Source: Leptidea sinapis (taxonomy: Eukaryota > Arthropoda > Insecta > Lepidoptera > Pieridae). From it: a DNA stretch of 64,000 nucleotides. The position numbers and the translations under genes were made by a program. Location: NCBI RefSeq assembly GCF_905404315.1, contig NC_066269.1:15444501-15508500 (forward strand). The letters run 5' to 3'. Below the pieces are notes generated by a model. It was not told where the DNA came from, made no database searches, and worked only from the letters and a program-made list of their open reading frames with translations. Below are positions 33,079 to 44,556 of the stretch, piece after piece (position 1 is the stretch's first letter; each line of letters begins with the position of its first letter).

Positions 33079-33151
33079 ATACTTATAGCTCAGCGGAAAA
33101 GTGTTTACTTTAGACGCTGTAGACCCGGGTTCGATACACCTACCAGTGTAT
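33079..33151 (+). ncRNA. tRNA-like sequence with A and B boxes inside the LTR
   Basis: The A box TAGCTCAGCGG (33086-33096) is a perfect consensus match. The B box GGTTCGATACA (33128-33138) differs at two positions, and the 42 bp spacing is that of a tRNA gene. A partial acceptor stem (atactta with agtgtat) can pair. D and T stems do not pair well, so this is a tRNA-derived relic, not a functional tRNA. Confidence 0.5.
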
Positions 33152-33364
33152 GGATTTTTTTGGGTTTTGTAAAGTTAAAGGAAATTTCTAGTAAGTTTAG
33201 GATCAAATCGAACAGAAAAAAAAGGGATGGAAAATGTGTAAGCAGGATATAAATAGTTAAAAGAATTTTTTAGTACAATTTAAATTTAAAGATGGAATGG
33301 GAGAATCATTTTGAAAATAGAACGGATCCGGGGGTATATAAGCCGTACTAAGCGTGACCTACGG

Positions 33365-33631
33365 TATCCCAGCGGAAACTCCATAGGGAGTGCCACTTGC
33401 GCCTCTCTCTCCCCAAGAGAAGGTCGCCTTCGATGTAGGCTTAGAGGGCACCTGCCCAAAGCCAACTGCAGGTGGTGTTTAGTGGGTAGGCACCTAGGTT
33501 TTCACGTGAGTCCCACATAACCAACGCAGACTTAGGCTGCGTTGGTATGCATGAGCATTCACCACCTCCCTCCCGTCGTTATCCCGGAGGGTAGCCCATT
33601 CCCTTGCTTGGGCGCAAAAAAAAAAAAAAAA
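33365..33631 (+). mobile_element. Poly(A) retroposon in the LTR, 9 bp target duplication
   Basis: The 267 bp insert begins tatcccagcggaaactcc and ends in a 16-base A run. It is flanked by identical gacctacgg at 33356-33364 and 33632-33640. It is GC-rich with no clear frame; probably a 5'-truncated LINE or a SINE of a family not otherwise seen here. Confidence 0.85.
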
Positions 33632-33855
33632 GACCTACGGCAGTTCTAGTTCTGACTCGAAAGTGTAAAGAAGAAGAAGAAGAAAAGATAGAAGAGACTT
33701 AGTGTTGGGTGCGGTGTGACGCGTTGAAGGTACTGCCGCCCACAAGATGAACAGCGGCAGACCGGTGAAGTGCAAGTTCGCTAAAGTGAACACAAATAAA
33801 GACTCGTTCCTATAAGCGGAGTATTATTTCCAATCCCTGACCCACTCTCGTGTCA

Positions 33856-35690
33856 ATAGTGATTTATTTAAATGTGTAAAACTAGCGTTAATCAAAGTAA
33901 ATACTACAATGCAGTTATTAAAAAAATAATATGTGGGCATCATTTTTCACATCGAGATTCTTAATTTGTTCATTTTAACTTTATTGTGCCTACCATTCCT
34001 GTACAATCCTACCATAACCGGAGCGTTACAAACGTGCATAGCAATGTATAGTAAGGCGAAAGTCGCAAGAAATTATCAAATATGCTATTTCTCTTTTGGA
34101 TTTCTATGGTGGTAGACGATATAAATGCACATATAGAATCTCGAGTAAATAGGTAATAAGGATTTCATTGGATGCCAAAGTGTGACAAAAACTTATCGCA
34201 AACCATTCTTTACTTCTGGGCATATAAATAATACCTCTGTAGATCGATTTTCAACTGTAGTATCACACAATAAGTCGTGATGCTTTATCTAATATTTTAC
34301 AGCTGAATATTGAAGTTGATTTAATGGAAGTTGAATATCGTCAATAAGAGAAACACTATCTGATCTGAGAAGAACATGGAAATCTTTGTATCCCAGCTAG
34401 ATCGCCAAGCTACTCTATATATATATATATATATATATATATTTAAAATTATTATTATTATTTTAAAAGAAAATTAATTATTCTTCATTATTTTAAAAAT
34501 GTTTATTTAATGCTACTTATCAGTAATATTTAAGTCAATAATCCATTTTCTTAAACGGGAAAGCTTTTACAGATATGAAAGCTGATAAGCTTTTGAGCTC
34601 TGAGCTAAAGCGAAAACCTAACGATTTAAACATTACTTTGGTTTGAATAATAAATAGAATTCTAATCCAACAATAAAAACTTAAAATGGTTAAAACTTTG
34701 TATTTGAAAATTCAGTAAGCAGTAAAATTTTACGCTTGCCGCAAAGATAGATAAAAATCCTTTCCGGATTTTTTATAATATGAAATCGTGTAGCAGATTG
34801 TGGTCAACTATGTCATATTTTTTGCTTGCGGATTTTTAAGCTGGATTTTATCATAATTTAAATCTTATGCTCTCGAGTATACATGACAAAATTTGTATTT
34901 TTTGAATTTGTAGGTACTGCATCACTATGGTGACACAGTTGCCTATGAACTTATTGGACTTAAACTATAAGTACCTGTGTTGTATTGTTAAGACCTGAAT
35001 TAACTTTGAATTCGAAAACTTTACTTTAATTATAACAGTTTTTCTTTAAATTTATATAACTAGAAGTTTTAAATAAATTAAAACTCAGCTACTTTCAGAA
35101 TTTCTTAAGAATTACACGGTATGATAACACACACGCACGCAAAGCCCTCTCGAATCTGTCATAAATACTGGAGTGCTTATTTTATAAATAAATTCAGTAC
35201 GGTAGCTTGGTTATGAGGGTATAATATTTTTCTTCGCTCTTAAATAACTCATTGTTTATTCTTAAAAATCAATAAAGCCAATGTTTCCGTGAGTTTGTGT
35301 TATTGTGATCGAGCTATTTGAGTACAAAAATTTTATGCATATATATTACATTTTCTTAAACCGCGACTTTTCCTTTAAAGTAATCCATTTAACTTTAGTT
35401 ATGCATGTGCAGATTAATAATTTTGTTGTTAACTGATTAAAATGAATGTATAACACTAACTTTATGGGGTAAAATAATTTACATCAGTTTAAACACAACT
35501 CTTTAACAAAAAATGTACATTTTTTATTAAAATATATAAATTATTTTAAAATAACACAAAACCTGTAGCTGTTTAAATAATTTTTTTAGAGATTTCTAGG
35601 AGGTAGGAATCTAATTTAAGCGATAATATACTCTTTTTAAATAATATCTAATAATTGTTATTGTTGTGAGACTCTGAAGCGTCCTATATT
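33856..35690. other. AT-rich spacer with (AT)n run
   Basis: No gene seen. A (TA)n/(AT)n microsatellite of about 25 bp lies at 34418-34443. Confidence 0.4.
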
Positions 35691-35693
35691 CCC

Positions 35694-35888
35694 AGAATCT
35701 CTGCAAGACATCCAAAATATTTACATATACCCCACTGTGCGTCAAATTACAAACAAAACTCATTCTTCTCAACAGCATCTCACTGCATAAATAATCTTAA
35801 AGGCTTTCCTGATTTTGACCTGTTTAATTCATCCACAAATTCTATCAGATCAAAAATTACTAAAAACTGGTTAAATGTGTTTCCCTAA
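35694..35888 (+). pseudogene. LINE C-terminal fragment, unassigned
   Basis: An open frame without ATG encodes RISARHPKYLHIPHC, then NSFFSTASHCINNL and a basic end ENW-like before TAA at about 35888. A 3' UTR-like stretch follows and ends in aataaaataaaaataaaat (36124-36142). The layout (basic block, NSFF, hydrophobic block, stop, A-rich tail) fits a LINE end, but the family is not identified. Confidence 0.4.
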
Positions 35889-36199
35889 ATGTTACTATAA
35901 ACATAATTTAACGTAGTGTTTAAATTCTCTCTGAACATAATAAATGTAATACCTATGTAGTTATTAACATATTATATATAATACTTGTATAAGAAAAGAA
36001 AAAAGATGTACCTATATTACGCTATGTGTTATTAGAAACAATATGCGAAAACTATTAAATGGTGTAAAATGTTCACACTATTATTTAGTAATTCAGTTCT
36101 TGTAACACTGTAAGTTTTCCAAATAAAATAAAAATAAAATAAATATACTTCTATAAACTATGTTAAACGATTTTTTCGGTCAGCATTAATTAACATGCC

Positions 36200-36500
36200 G
36201 ATTTTCCGATTTAGAAACGCGTGAGCAAGGTTCGTATGCCTGCTATCAGCCACCACTCTGCCATTTGTTGATGAAATTTATTACTCGCCCGCTCTTAGTC
36301 GTACGACCGCCTGTACGCCCGTCTCATTCGCCCATCACCAGACCGCACCATAATATCGCGCACTCAGTTTATACTAAAGGTACTACGCTCTAGACACTCA
36401 TACGGATCTGTAGTATGTACGTGTCTACTCCGATTCCACAAGGCGTCCTAACGTTATCTCTTGTGGCTATCACAAGTGTACGACGTGGTTAGAGGTACCA
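36200..36500 (+). promoter_or_regulatory. GC-rich island with initiator-like motif
   Basis: A 300 bp island of much higher GC and CpG content than the surrounding AT-rich DNA, with no repeat match in the window and no long frame. TCAGTT at 36364-36369 fits the arthropod initiator, and AGACA at +27 is one base off the DPE position. It could be the first exon or promoter of a host gene, or an unrecognised repeat. Confidence 0.25.
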
Positions 36501-37249
36501 GAATTATTACGTAGATTTATAAAATATTTTCGTCAGGCTGTTTTGAATTATTAAATAGAGGTACATGTCCTCTATTCTTATTGATTATCCTCAAAGTTCC
36601 TCTGCCCCCACCCCACCACCTCTTCTCACTTGCATCGTCTATTTGTAGTTTGTAACATAATATGATTATTCTGACAAGTTCTATTTCGGTATTTCTCTCG
36701 ATTTTACAGCTAAGAAATATTTGACTACATTGCTAACAAAAGGCTAAAAACGAGATCAAAGAATCTTTTGATTTACATTTTGTCAAGTTACTGAAATTTC
36801 CTTTTAGCGTATAGTGACAACAATAACTTGTGCTATGGTTTTATGTTCGTTTTTATGTGTGAAATGTGGAATCCACTTTCGGAATGCTAAAGTCGTGTGG
36901 AAAACCGCACGTACTGTAGATTAATTATGACTGCAGAGTACAATAGCTGGGAAGTGGTTGCGGCAGTGCTTTTCATAGAGCTATATTAATATGTTCATTA
37001 CTACTACAAAAGCAGGAAGTAAATTAGTAAAATAACTCCCATAGTATAATGAAACTGTGTATGCACTATAAAGCAGAATAGTCCATATTTACTAAATCGT
37101 GCATATTTCATTATGTATTCGATGACCAACCTATTTCATTTATGTTTTAAATTCATAAGCAAAGATAAAAATATGCACTCTAACGCGGCTTTTTACATCT
37201 TACGTATTAGGACGATGGTTGTTTAATGCCTCATTAGATTAACAGAAAG

Positions 37250-37882
37250 TAAAAAAAGAGAATACTAGAAGGCTCGCCAAGGCTGTCCAAGGAAACTTCT
37301 GCCACCCAGCCATTCCACCACTGCACAGGGAGATGACCATCTGGTCCATGATGCGAAAGAGAAAGCTGATTTTCTGGACTCCCTCTTCGCGTCCCACTGG
37401 ACTCTGGATGACCAAGGTGCGAGTCATACATGCGGGAGGTAAAATACGACTATTTAAGGAGCTTTTCACCTTGGACATTAATAAATCGAGCGGCCCCGAT
37501 TGCATTCCCCCGATAGTACTGCGGACATGTGCTTCGGAGTTGGCACCAGTCCTTACCCGTCTCTCCTCCTCATCAGGCGTAGTCCCGAAATTATGGAAGG
37601 CGGGTTTAGTGCACCCGATCGCTAAGAAATATGTACGCTCGGATTTGTCCAAATTCGTTCGACATTCTACAACCACGCGTTTTGCAAGAAATTTCTTGCC
37701 TCGTACAGCCACTCCGTGGAATCAGTAACCGGCTACAGTTTTCCCGAACCGATACGACTTCGGAACCTTCAAGAAAGGAGCATACTTCCACCTTAAAGGC
37801 CGGCAACGCATCTCTTGACCCCTGTTGTTTCAGATGTCCATAAGCAGCTGCCTCACCACTCCCCATTACGTGAGCAAAAAAA
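37250..37882 (+). pseudogene. LINE-B-related fragment with RT core deleted
   Basis: Encodes the region before RT (DINKSSGPDCIPPIVLRTCA, then SGVVPKLWKAGLVHPI) and then jumps at about 37657 straight to the C-terminal end (FVRHSTTTRFARNFLPR). It finishes with accttaaaggccggcaacg and a short A run at 37875-37881. About 1 kb that should hold the RT catalytic part is missing. The frame 37333-37728 runs across the join. The family is related to, but distinct from, the 47.7-51.2 kb element. Confidence 0.8.
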
Positions 37883-38804
37883 GTGAATAACTGTGTTAAA
37901 CATGTCGGCTAACACGTGGCTTATAGACCACCTTAGCCTTATAGATTTAGTATTTATCGGTACAATGCAGAGTAAATAGCGCAACGTAATGGTGTATTGG
38001 CCGTAACGTATTGGTTATTATTACGATAAGAGCCAAATGTCTCACGAATAAAAGTGTTGAAGGATTTGAATAAAAAATATATTTAAAAAAATATTTCTCA
38101 AAGGGTTTTTTGTTGGACAGCCATAACTTCCAAAATTATTTATCAATGTAGATGATCCAAACACCAATATGAAGTTTATATTAGCCAGTATAGAAGATTC
38201 TATTTCTCTTCTTACATCCCCCTGACTCGCTTTTGAGCATATTTTCATTGTACAAAATTTCAATCTGTACAATTTTATTATAAGGATAGACTAAACAGCT
38301 GATTCGAAATGTTGCTGACTGTTTACGACTTGTAGTTTTCACTTTCCTTTTATCTTGCTGTAACACCGTTTAAATATTCTTCTCTCTTGCATACTTTGTT
38401 TGTCTATACGCTAGTGTATAGTAATTCTATGGTTTCATCCAACAAACTGGTCATGAATGTTAGAAGTAATTATAATTAGCCACCACATAGGAATGCCCTT
38501 TGCAATAATATTTTAAACAAAATGTTTATGAGATTTTAAAGAGAAGAACTCTGAATTTGTCCATATTTTTATTATAATCATTCATCACAATGCGGTGGAA
38601 GTTTTACAGCGTTGACAAGAACATGGATTCTTCATTATATTTTCTCGTGATATTGTCTGTAAAATTGAGACTTGTAAAAAACTGTACCATCCGCCACTTG
38701 TTAATCTTTTTTCTTTTGAGTTTTTGTAACGCGTACACTTCGCAAAAACTTCGTTAAAACTATCAAATAAAACCTAAGTAATTTGTTTGAATAAAGTTTT
38801 TTAA
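37883..38804. other. AT-rich spacer
   Basis: No gene or recognised repeat seen. Confidence 0.35.
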
Positions 38805-38960
38805 ATGACAAATGAAAACAAATTCAACGAAATAGTAAACAGGCGCATTTCCTTCGGGGTCGCCTACTCTAAACTGGAATTTGTTCTCGAAATAAACAAG
38901 AATAAAGTTATCAATGGCGTTCAAATCGATCAGTGCACCCTGACTGTACATATGGCAATA
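38805..38960 (+). pseudogene. RTE-like RT C-terminal fragment
   Basis: The frame reads NEIVNRRISFGVAYSKLEFV and later VINGVQIDQCTLTVH. It resembles the RTE segment that follows the RT thumb (an INRRI..AW..F.KL start and a QCVLPV-type end). It is diverged, without upstream RT. Confidence 0.5.
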
Positions 38961-39689
38961 TCAAAACAAAATAAATGTGGTTTGTGTTACAAATATTAAA
39001 ACCAATCTTATATTTATGATATAATATTATTATATAACCATAGACTTTACTTAAATTCTATAGACAATGTTGTTTCTCTCTAATCTACCTCCTGACAACT
39101 TAACCTACCCTCTGTTCACTAAGTTATCAGTCGATTACTAACGTGTTTCATACAAACGATCAGCAAGCCAGTTGATCTTCAACAGTTAACCAGTGTTGCC
39201 TTCAAATACCATATTTGGGCATTGCATTAAAATATTAAGTGAAGTAATTGTAAATTCTAATGAAGCGCTTATTGTGAAGAAGGCGTTTTATCCTACGACC
39301 TAAAATATGGTTGCCGAATACGGCAATTCATAAAACTCGGCAGAAATCAAGTAAATAAATAAACATTAACAATTTATTTTGTACACTATATATACCACAA
39401 GAAGCGCGCGATATATTAGTAATTGGGACGAGAGACAAGGGCTTCCCTCAACTCCTCGCAGAATCATAGAATCTGATTTTTTTACATAAAAATTATTTTG
39501 GGAAATACCTTTACAGAAGATAACGACGCAAATCAGTTCAAGTAACAAAAATACAAAAATATACGTGCGGATTGAGAACCTCTTCCGTTTTTGAAGTCGG
39601 TTAAAGATTGGTTAATTAATGTACTGTTTAAATTTCACAGCATTGAATTTCGGCTAACCTTTTTATATATATAACCACGGATCGGTCTA
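38961..39689. other. AT-rich spacer
   Basis: No gene seen. Bases 39565-39606 share the attgagaacctc repeat end with about 3260-3300. Confidence 0.35.
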
Positions 39690-39825
39690 CGGATAAGCCT
39701 AGCTATCCAACGTGGAAACGCTGCCAGTATTCTTGGTACGCTTCCTCGTAGTAATAGTTTTAATTTTATATAATCATAGTATTGTAAATATAGTTATTTG
39801 ATTTTTTTTAATATAACAATCACTA
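39690..39825 (+). pseudogene. LINE-D C terminus and 3' UTR
   Basis: Encodes LAIQRGNAASILGTLPRSN and stops at TAA about 39770, then shares about 50 bp of 3' UTR with 16660-16715. It is the second plus-strand copy of this family. Confidence 0.6.
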
Positions 39826-40974
39826 TAATATAACAATAATTTTAATACTTTTAATAATTTTATCATAATGGATGTACAATTAAGTAGATTATAAATGTAA
39901 TTTAACTGTAACTTAAATTTTGGATTGAAAGTAAGTGGGTTTAATGATTATTATTTAGTCGGTTACGGTATCTATGTAATCAGAATGATCACTCATTTAG
40001 GTAGGTAATTAGTTATACTTCCGGTATTTTTTATATTATTTCCAGACTCGTCTACGTTATTAAGAAAATCTCGAAATAATATTTTAAAAAAGGTAATCGT
40101 GATAAGTTGACAAAATAATACAGTCCTGTCTGTTTTTATGAAAAATACGAATGAATTATTCTTGGAAAAATATTCTCTTAAAACCCAAGACGGCTATTTA
40201 TCCGCGCCGTGAAAAGTTCGAGGTATTATGTAAGTCGACAATTATTTACCTCCTCGTCGGAGCTTACAGTTTGAAATCCCAACGTATTATTTTGCTCTTG
40301 AGGTTTTTGGATAAATGTGATGCGTGCTCAGGCTTCACCTACAGCTTCAGAGTTTTATTATGAGAGGCTTAACGATAAACCTTCGATCTATGAGGATATA
40401 GTGGTACGAAAGTACTAACATGCTCTTTGTATTGTGGAGCTTTTCTTGAAATGAAATGAAATAAAATTTTATTTTCAAGAAACATTTAACTTGTTGTATA
40501 TTTCATATTTTCATCAATAAATATAATAAATTAAGATACCTTATGAGTATTATTGACGCGACCACCTTGGCTCGCTTGGTGGCATTATCTGGCAATCACA
40601 GTCCCAACCACACAAAATGACTGATGCTATGTATCCTTGATCACTACACCCGTCACCTTGCAACTGAAAGATAGATTATCTAATATATAAACGCAACCGT
40701 AGTGCACAAACACATAACAACGATTATTCTTACTTATATTAATTATTCATTTGTCGAAACATAAACTTAAAATACTAAGAAAAATTCAAAGAATAAAATA
40801 CATACACAAACACACAGACAACACAACACACGAATATTTAATTTTCTAGTGTAGTTTAAGATGTTTGATGCTTTTTTAGCTATTTTTTTTTTATTGAATT
40901 CAACTGTTTCCTTTCTATTTGTTTCTCTAGGGATCATAATAAAAATAATCATCATCTGTAAATTTATCAATTAT
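39826..40974. other. AT-rich spacer
   Basis: No gene recognised. The frame at 40151-40363 has no family resemblance I can name. Confidence 0.35.
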
Positions 40975-41250
40975 ATAAATTATAGTTCTGTACCACTTCA
41001 CAGTTGGCTATATTATATTGTACATTGGATCCAATTTGTTCGACCCGGTCTACTATCATCATCTTCGTCTTGTCTCGGTTAATAGCAAGTCCGAATTGGA
41101 GACTGGTACTTTCTAGTCGGTTTAGAAAATTTTCCATGTCTTCTGTAGTTTGTGCGAGAAGGGTAGTATCATCAGCGTATCTGAGGTTATTCGAGCATAG
41201 CCCTCTCCATTGCCCTCTGAGCGACCATGAGCTTTCGCACAAGGCCCGTA
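40975..41250 (-). pseudogene. RTE-like reverse transcriptase fragment
   Basis: The 91-residue minus frame includes NNLRYADDTTLLAQT, the YADD catalytic box of RT in the form typical of RTE and close relatives, followed by FGLAINRDKTKMMIVDR, the segment after the palm. The rest of RT is missing upstream, and the downstream end fades after NCEVVQNYN. Confidence 0.75.
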
Positions 41251-41820
41251 GTTAGCGACCACGTCTAATCATAATAATATGATTATTATAATGTTGCCCT
41301 ACTTGTATTGCAATCTAGCCTAAGCTTAGGCTCATAAGTAATTCTAGTTTAACTTAATCTACAAGAAATGAATAAATAAACACAGTATGGACCTTCAGGG
41401 CTGTTTAACTTACTTCAACATACAACAAAAGTATAATATAAAGTTACAACATTAAATAATAAGGTAAAAATGTTTTGACTTTTATTTTATAGCTTATCTC
41501 AATCCCCTAAATCCATAATACATGAGGCCGTATTATTTCGAAGTTTAATTTTTTAGTAGAAGTTTTAATACCAGTATTAAATTCTTCCCCCAAAATGAAA
41601 CAAGTACAAAATCTATTAAACACAGTCAAAACTTATGTTCAAACATATTTTAAGAAAATATGTTTGCAAGACGTTATTCACTTCCCACTTAAATTCTTTT
41701 GGTAAATTGTATCATCATTACACATTAAAGTGATGCTGTGAAGTATCGTGAAAAAATTGTTGTTAAGGTTTTTTTAGGTGCAGTATAACATTTGCCATTG
41801 GCTTATACGTAATACTTATA

Positions 41821-42010
41821 CTAGCCACTTTCGCCCGCTTCGCTGGGCTAATTTAAAAAAAGGAAGGAACGTTGGAATCCCTAAAATAAGCGATAAACCA
41901 CCTAGAATAAATTTCGCATCGAATGGTGGTAGTTTCATGTCGAAACGATCAGTGGTTTAGTAGGCTTAAAAGAGCCTCAAACAAAGACCATTTTTATTAT
42001 ATATATAAAC
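41821..42010 (-). mobile_element. Helitron-like 3' end
   Basis: The plus strand begins ctagccactttcgcccgctt directly after A41820. On the minus strand this is a terminal CTAG preceded by a short hairpin (gcccagcgaagcgggc), the layout of Helitron 3' ends. The opposite end was not resolved, and the body has no coding frame. Confidence 0.5.
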
Positions 42011-42054
42011 TGTTTAATACTAGGATTAATTACACAAACAAAACAAATTGTTTA

Positions 42055-42300
42055 GTTTTGCAAGAGTGATATGTGAAGTCAATTTCCTTATATGCAAATA
42101 TTGGGGTTGAGTAGATCCTGTAGAAGAATCCTGTGAAGCCACGACCTGAGAGCTTAACAAAGCATACAAGATCTTATCAACGATACGTCACTCGAACGGT
42201 TGGCTCAGTTGGAAAGAGCGCTCACACGGAACGCGAGAGGTCGCGGGTTCGAGTCCCACATTGTTCATAAAATTTTGGTTTCAGTCTTACTTATGTAACA
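42055..42300 (+). repeat. tRNA-containing interspersed repeat
   Basis: The left part (aagtcaatttccttatatgc, then aaatattggggttg) is shared with 6525-6605. The right part contains the tRNA-like 42194-42267. Together this looks like one repeat unit, possibly a SINE with an internal tRNA-like domain. Confidence 0.5.
42194..42267 (+). tRNA. tRNA-like pseudogene, anticodon position GGA
   Basis: A 74-base cloverleaf can be drawn: acceptor gaacggt/attgttc (two G-U pairs), perfect D stem GCTC/GAGC, anticodon stem CTCAC/GCGAG with one mismatch, 5-base variable loop, T stem GCGGG/CCCAC with one mismatch, T loop TTCGAGT, discriminator A. The loop acggaac places GGA at 34-36 but has C at 33 instead of the invariant U. 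GGA would be Ser, yet the long variable arm of tRNA-Ser is missing. It is therefore a pseudogene or SINE head. Confidence 0.55.
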
Positions 42301-42726
42301 ATTTTATAATTAGTTAGGATTTCGTTTTATTTTAGTCGTGTGATCTATAGCACGCTCGTTTTTTTATTCGACTGTCAAAATTTATGGTGACCTATTTTTA
42401 TATTTAATATATTTATATTTTTATTTTAAGGTGAGACGTTAGTCACAAAAATACAAACGCGTGGTGACATGTAGCTAGACCAACAGCTCGTCTTGCCCGG
42501 TGCATTAGTTGTAATACATCAAAAAAATTGTACACAAAATGTAATCTCTACTTCATTCGTGTAAAATTTAAAATGTAACAGAAACATTTTGAAACCTCTC
42601 ATATACTTTAATATATTTACTGAATATACATATTATATCATACAATTATTATATTTATATAATATTAAGAAATGAAACTCAAATGCCAATAAAACGATGC
42701 TCAGCCGATGGACTAAGATTTTAATT

Positions 42727-43075
<349 letters not shown>

Positions 43076-43163
43076 GACAGTCTCTCAAAAGTAATAAATA
43101 TTATGACCGTTCATTGTCAGTACATTTATGAAAATTTAATATACGTTCACAAAAATCGTCACC

Positions 43164-43506
43164 TTTTTTTATGGAATAGGAAGACAAACGAGCGTACGGG
43201 TCACCTGGTGTTAAGTGATCACCGCTGCCCACATTCTCTTGCAACATCAGAGGAATCACAAGAGCGTTGCCGGCCTTTAAGGTGTACGTGCTTTTTTTGA
43301 AGGTACCCATGTCGTATGGTCCCGGAAACACCACACAAGAAAGCTCATTCCACAGCTTTGTAGTACGAGGAAGAAAGCTCCTTGAAAACCGCACTGTGGA
43401 GGACCACCACACATCCAGATGGAGGGGATGATATCCTAACTTGTGGCTTGTCGTGCGAAGGTGGAATTCGGCGGCAGGAATCAGGTTAAACAGCTCTTCG
43501 GAACAG
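43164..43506 (-). pseudogene. LINE-B 3' fragment inside LINE-C
   Basis: Minus-strand copy with the poly(T) start ttttttt at 43165-43171 (its poly(A) end), then acattctcttgcaacatc to ggttaaacagctcttcgg. It is 5'-truncated within the C-terminal coding part; the frame WSSTVRFSRSFLPRTTKLWN is open. Confidence 0.8.
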
Positions 43507-43583
43507 ATACATAATAGATTTAAGGCTAAATGTATACACTTTTATAATAAAGTCCCAGCCACTGTTCAGGCATTATCTATAAA

Positions 43584-43937
43584 CTAGCTGACCCGACAAA
43601 CGTTGTTTTGCCATATAAAGTATAATTCACGCGATAGTTTTATAAGTAATAAAATATTGCCTATATTATAGCCTGTACATCATTTTGTTCTATTGTCAAT
43701 AGTTATTGCAGCGCACGCAAAAATAGGTTTTCGATTTTACACCTTGTGTTACAAAATAGCAATTTTATTACGGATCCCTAATTTTGAAAAAAAAAACATA
43801 GCCTATAGCCTTCCTCGATAAATGGACTACCCAACACTGAAAGAATCATTCAAATCGGACCAGTAGTACCAGAGATTAGCGCGTTCAAACAAAAAAACAA
43901 ACAAACAAACACTGCAGCTTTATAATATTAGCATAGA
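43584..43937 (-). mobile_element. Lep1-type non-autonomous Helitron
   Basis: 354 bp. On the minus strand it starts TCTATGCTAATATTATAAAG and ends GTCGGGTCAGCTAG, the TC...CTAG termini known for Helitrons. It lies between A43583 and T43938 without target duplication. The intact paralogue of the host site at 52870-52920 (LINE-C) confirms the empty site. No coding capacity. Confidence 0.85.
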
Positions 43938-44100
43938 TAAATTTAAAAGTTTTATAAAAAAAATGGCTCTGTCGTAAATCATTTTACTCCACAGCTGAAT
44001 AATCTAAGTGATCGGACGGCCTGGGACTAGATTATGATTATTTTATAGCGATAGAAATGACTGTACAATATTTAACACTTTTCTGTACAGATTTTAATAA

Positions 44101-44556
44101 GGTGGCCAAGAAGTTGACGTCCAAAGCTTAAATTTGAAAGCCTCATAGTGATGCGTATCCGAATCACCCCTATGTATGTTCTACGATTTTGCGTAGTTTA
44201 GGAGATAATAATTTTTTCCCCTTTTATCCGCTTTTTTCACCTAATTGTGGTTTAGGACTTTTTTTGAACACATAAAATTAACTAAAAGTTAATTTTATTG
44301 TTGATAATTATTAACTACAGTTGCAATAAACCACATAAGAAACTATGAATAATTTAGACAATGCGGAACTAGTTTAGAACCGAGTCGTAAGTTCAAGATA
44401 ACTGCCCCAGCTAAATTCATTAAAATGTTCAAGGTCATCAAAAATAAAATAAAATAAAATAAAATGGGGGGCCTATATTTTTAAGATCTTCCCAGAACAT
44501 TTCATGCCAACCGCCAAATTCAAATTTTAGCTTTGGACGTCAACTTCTCGGCCACC
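44101..44556. mobile_element. T1, 456 bp TIR element
   Basis: Inverted termini: ggtggccaagaagttgacgt at the left and the reverse complement of ggtggccgagaagttgacgt at the right. Pairing extends about 38 bp, to the AAATTTGAA level. An aaaat repeat run lies at 44443-44465. No coding frame; target duplication not resolved. Confidence 0.75.

Larger units (their letters stand above)
26385..33855 (+). mobile_element. Ty3/Gypsy LTR retrotransposon, 5'-truncated, multiply invaded
   Basis: Gag, protease, RT, RNase H and integrase lie in the Gypsy order, followed by a polypurine tract and a 3' LTR. The 5' LTR, primer-binding site and start of gag are missing; the left edge abuts a family X fragment. 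No envelope-like frame follows integrase (the stop at 33010 lies directly at the LTR). Later insertions are LINE-A (29585-31822) and a poly(A) retroposon (33365-33631). Because gag and pol frames are broken at many points, it is inactive. Confidence 0.9.
33003..33855 (+). repeat. Gypsy 3' LTR
   Basis: Begins TGTTGCGTAGCAACCC after the polypurine tract. It contains a TATA box (gtatataag, about 33334-33342), a poly(A) signal AATAAA (33795-33800), and ends near tctcgtgtca (about 33853). Minus its retroposon insert it would be about 575 bp. The exact right edge and target duplication cannot be fixed because the 5' LTR is missing. Confidence 0.65.
43085..44098 (+). pseudogene. LINE-C 3' region, interrupted twice
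   Basis: Three collinear pieces: 43085-43163 (encodes CQYIYENLIYVHKN), 43507-43583 (NRFKAKCIHFYNKV, then TVQALSI) and 43938-44098 (continues in the same gene to the end and 3' UTR). They match the continuous minus-strand copy at 52600-53062. Insertions: LINE-B (43164-43506) and a Helitron (43584-43937). Confidence 0.75.

Noticed and set aside
42194..42267. Functional tRNA-Ser(GGA)
   Set aside because: Position 33 is C, two stems have mismatches, and the long variable arm required for tRNA-Ser is missing.
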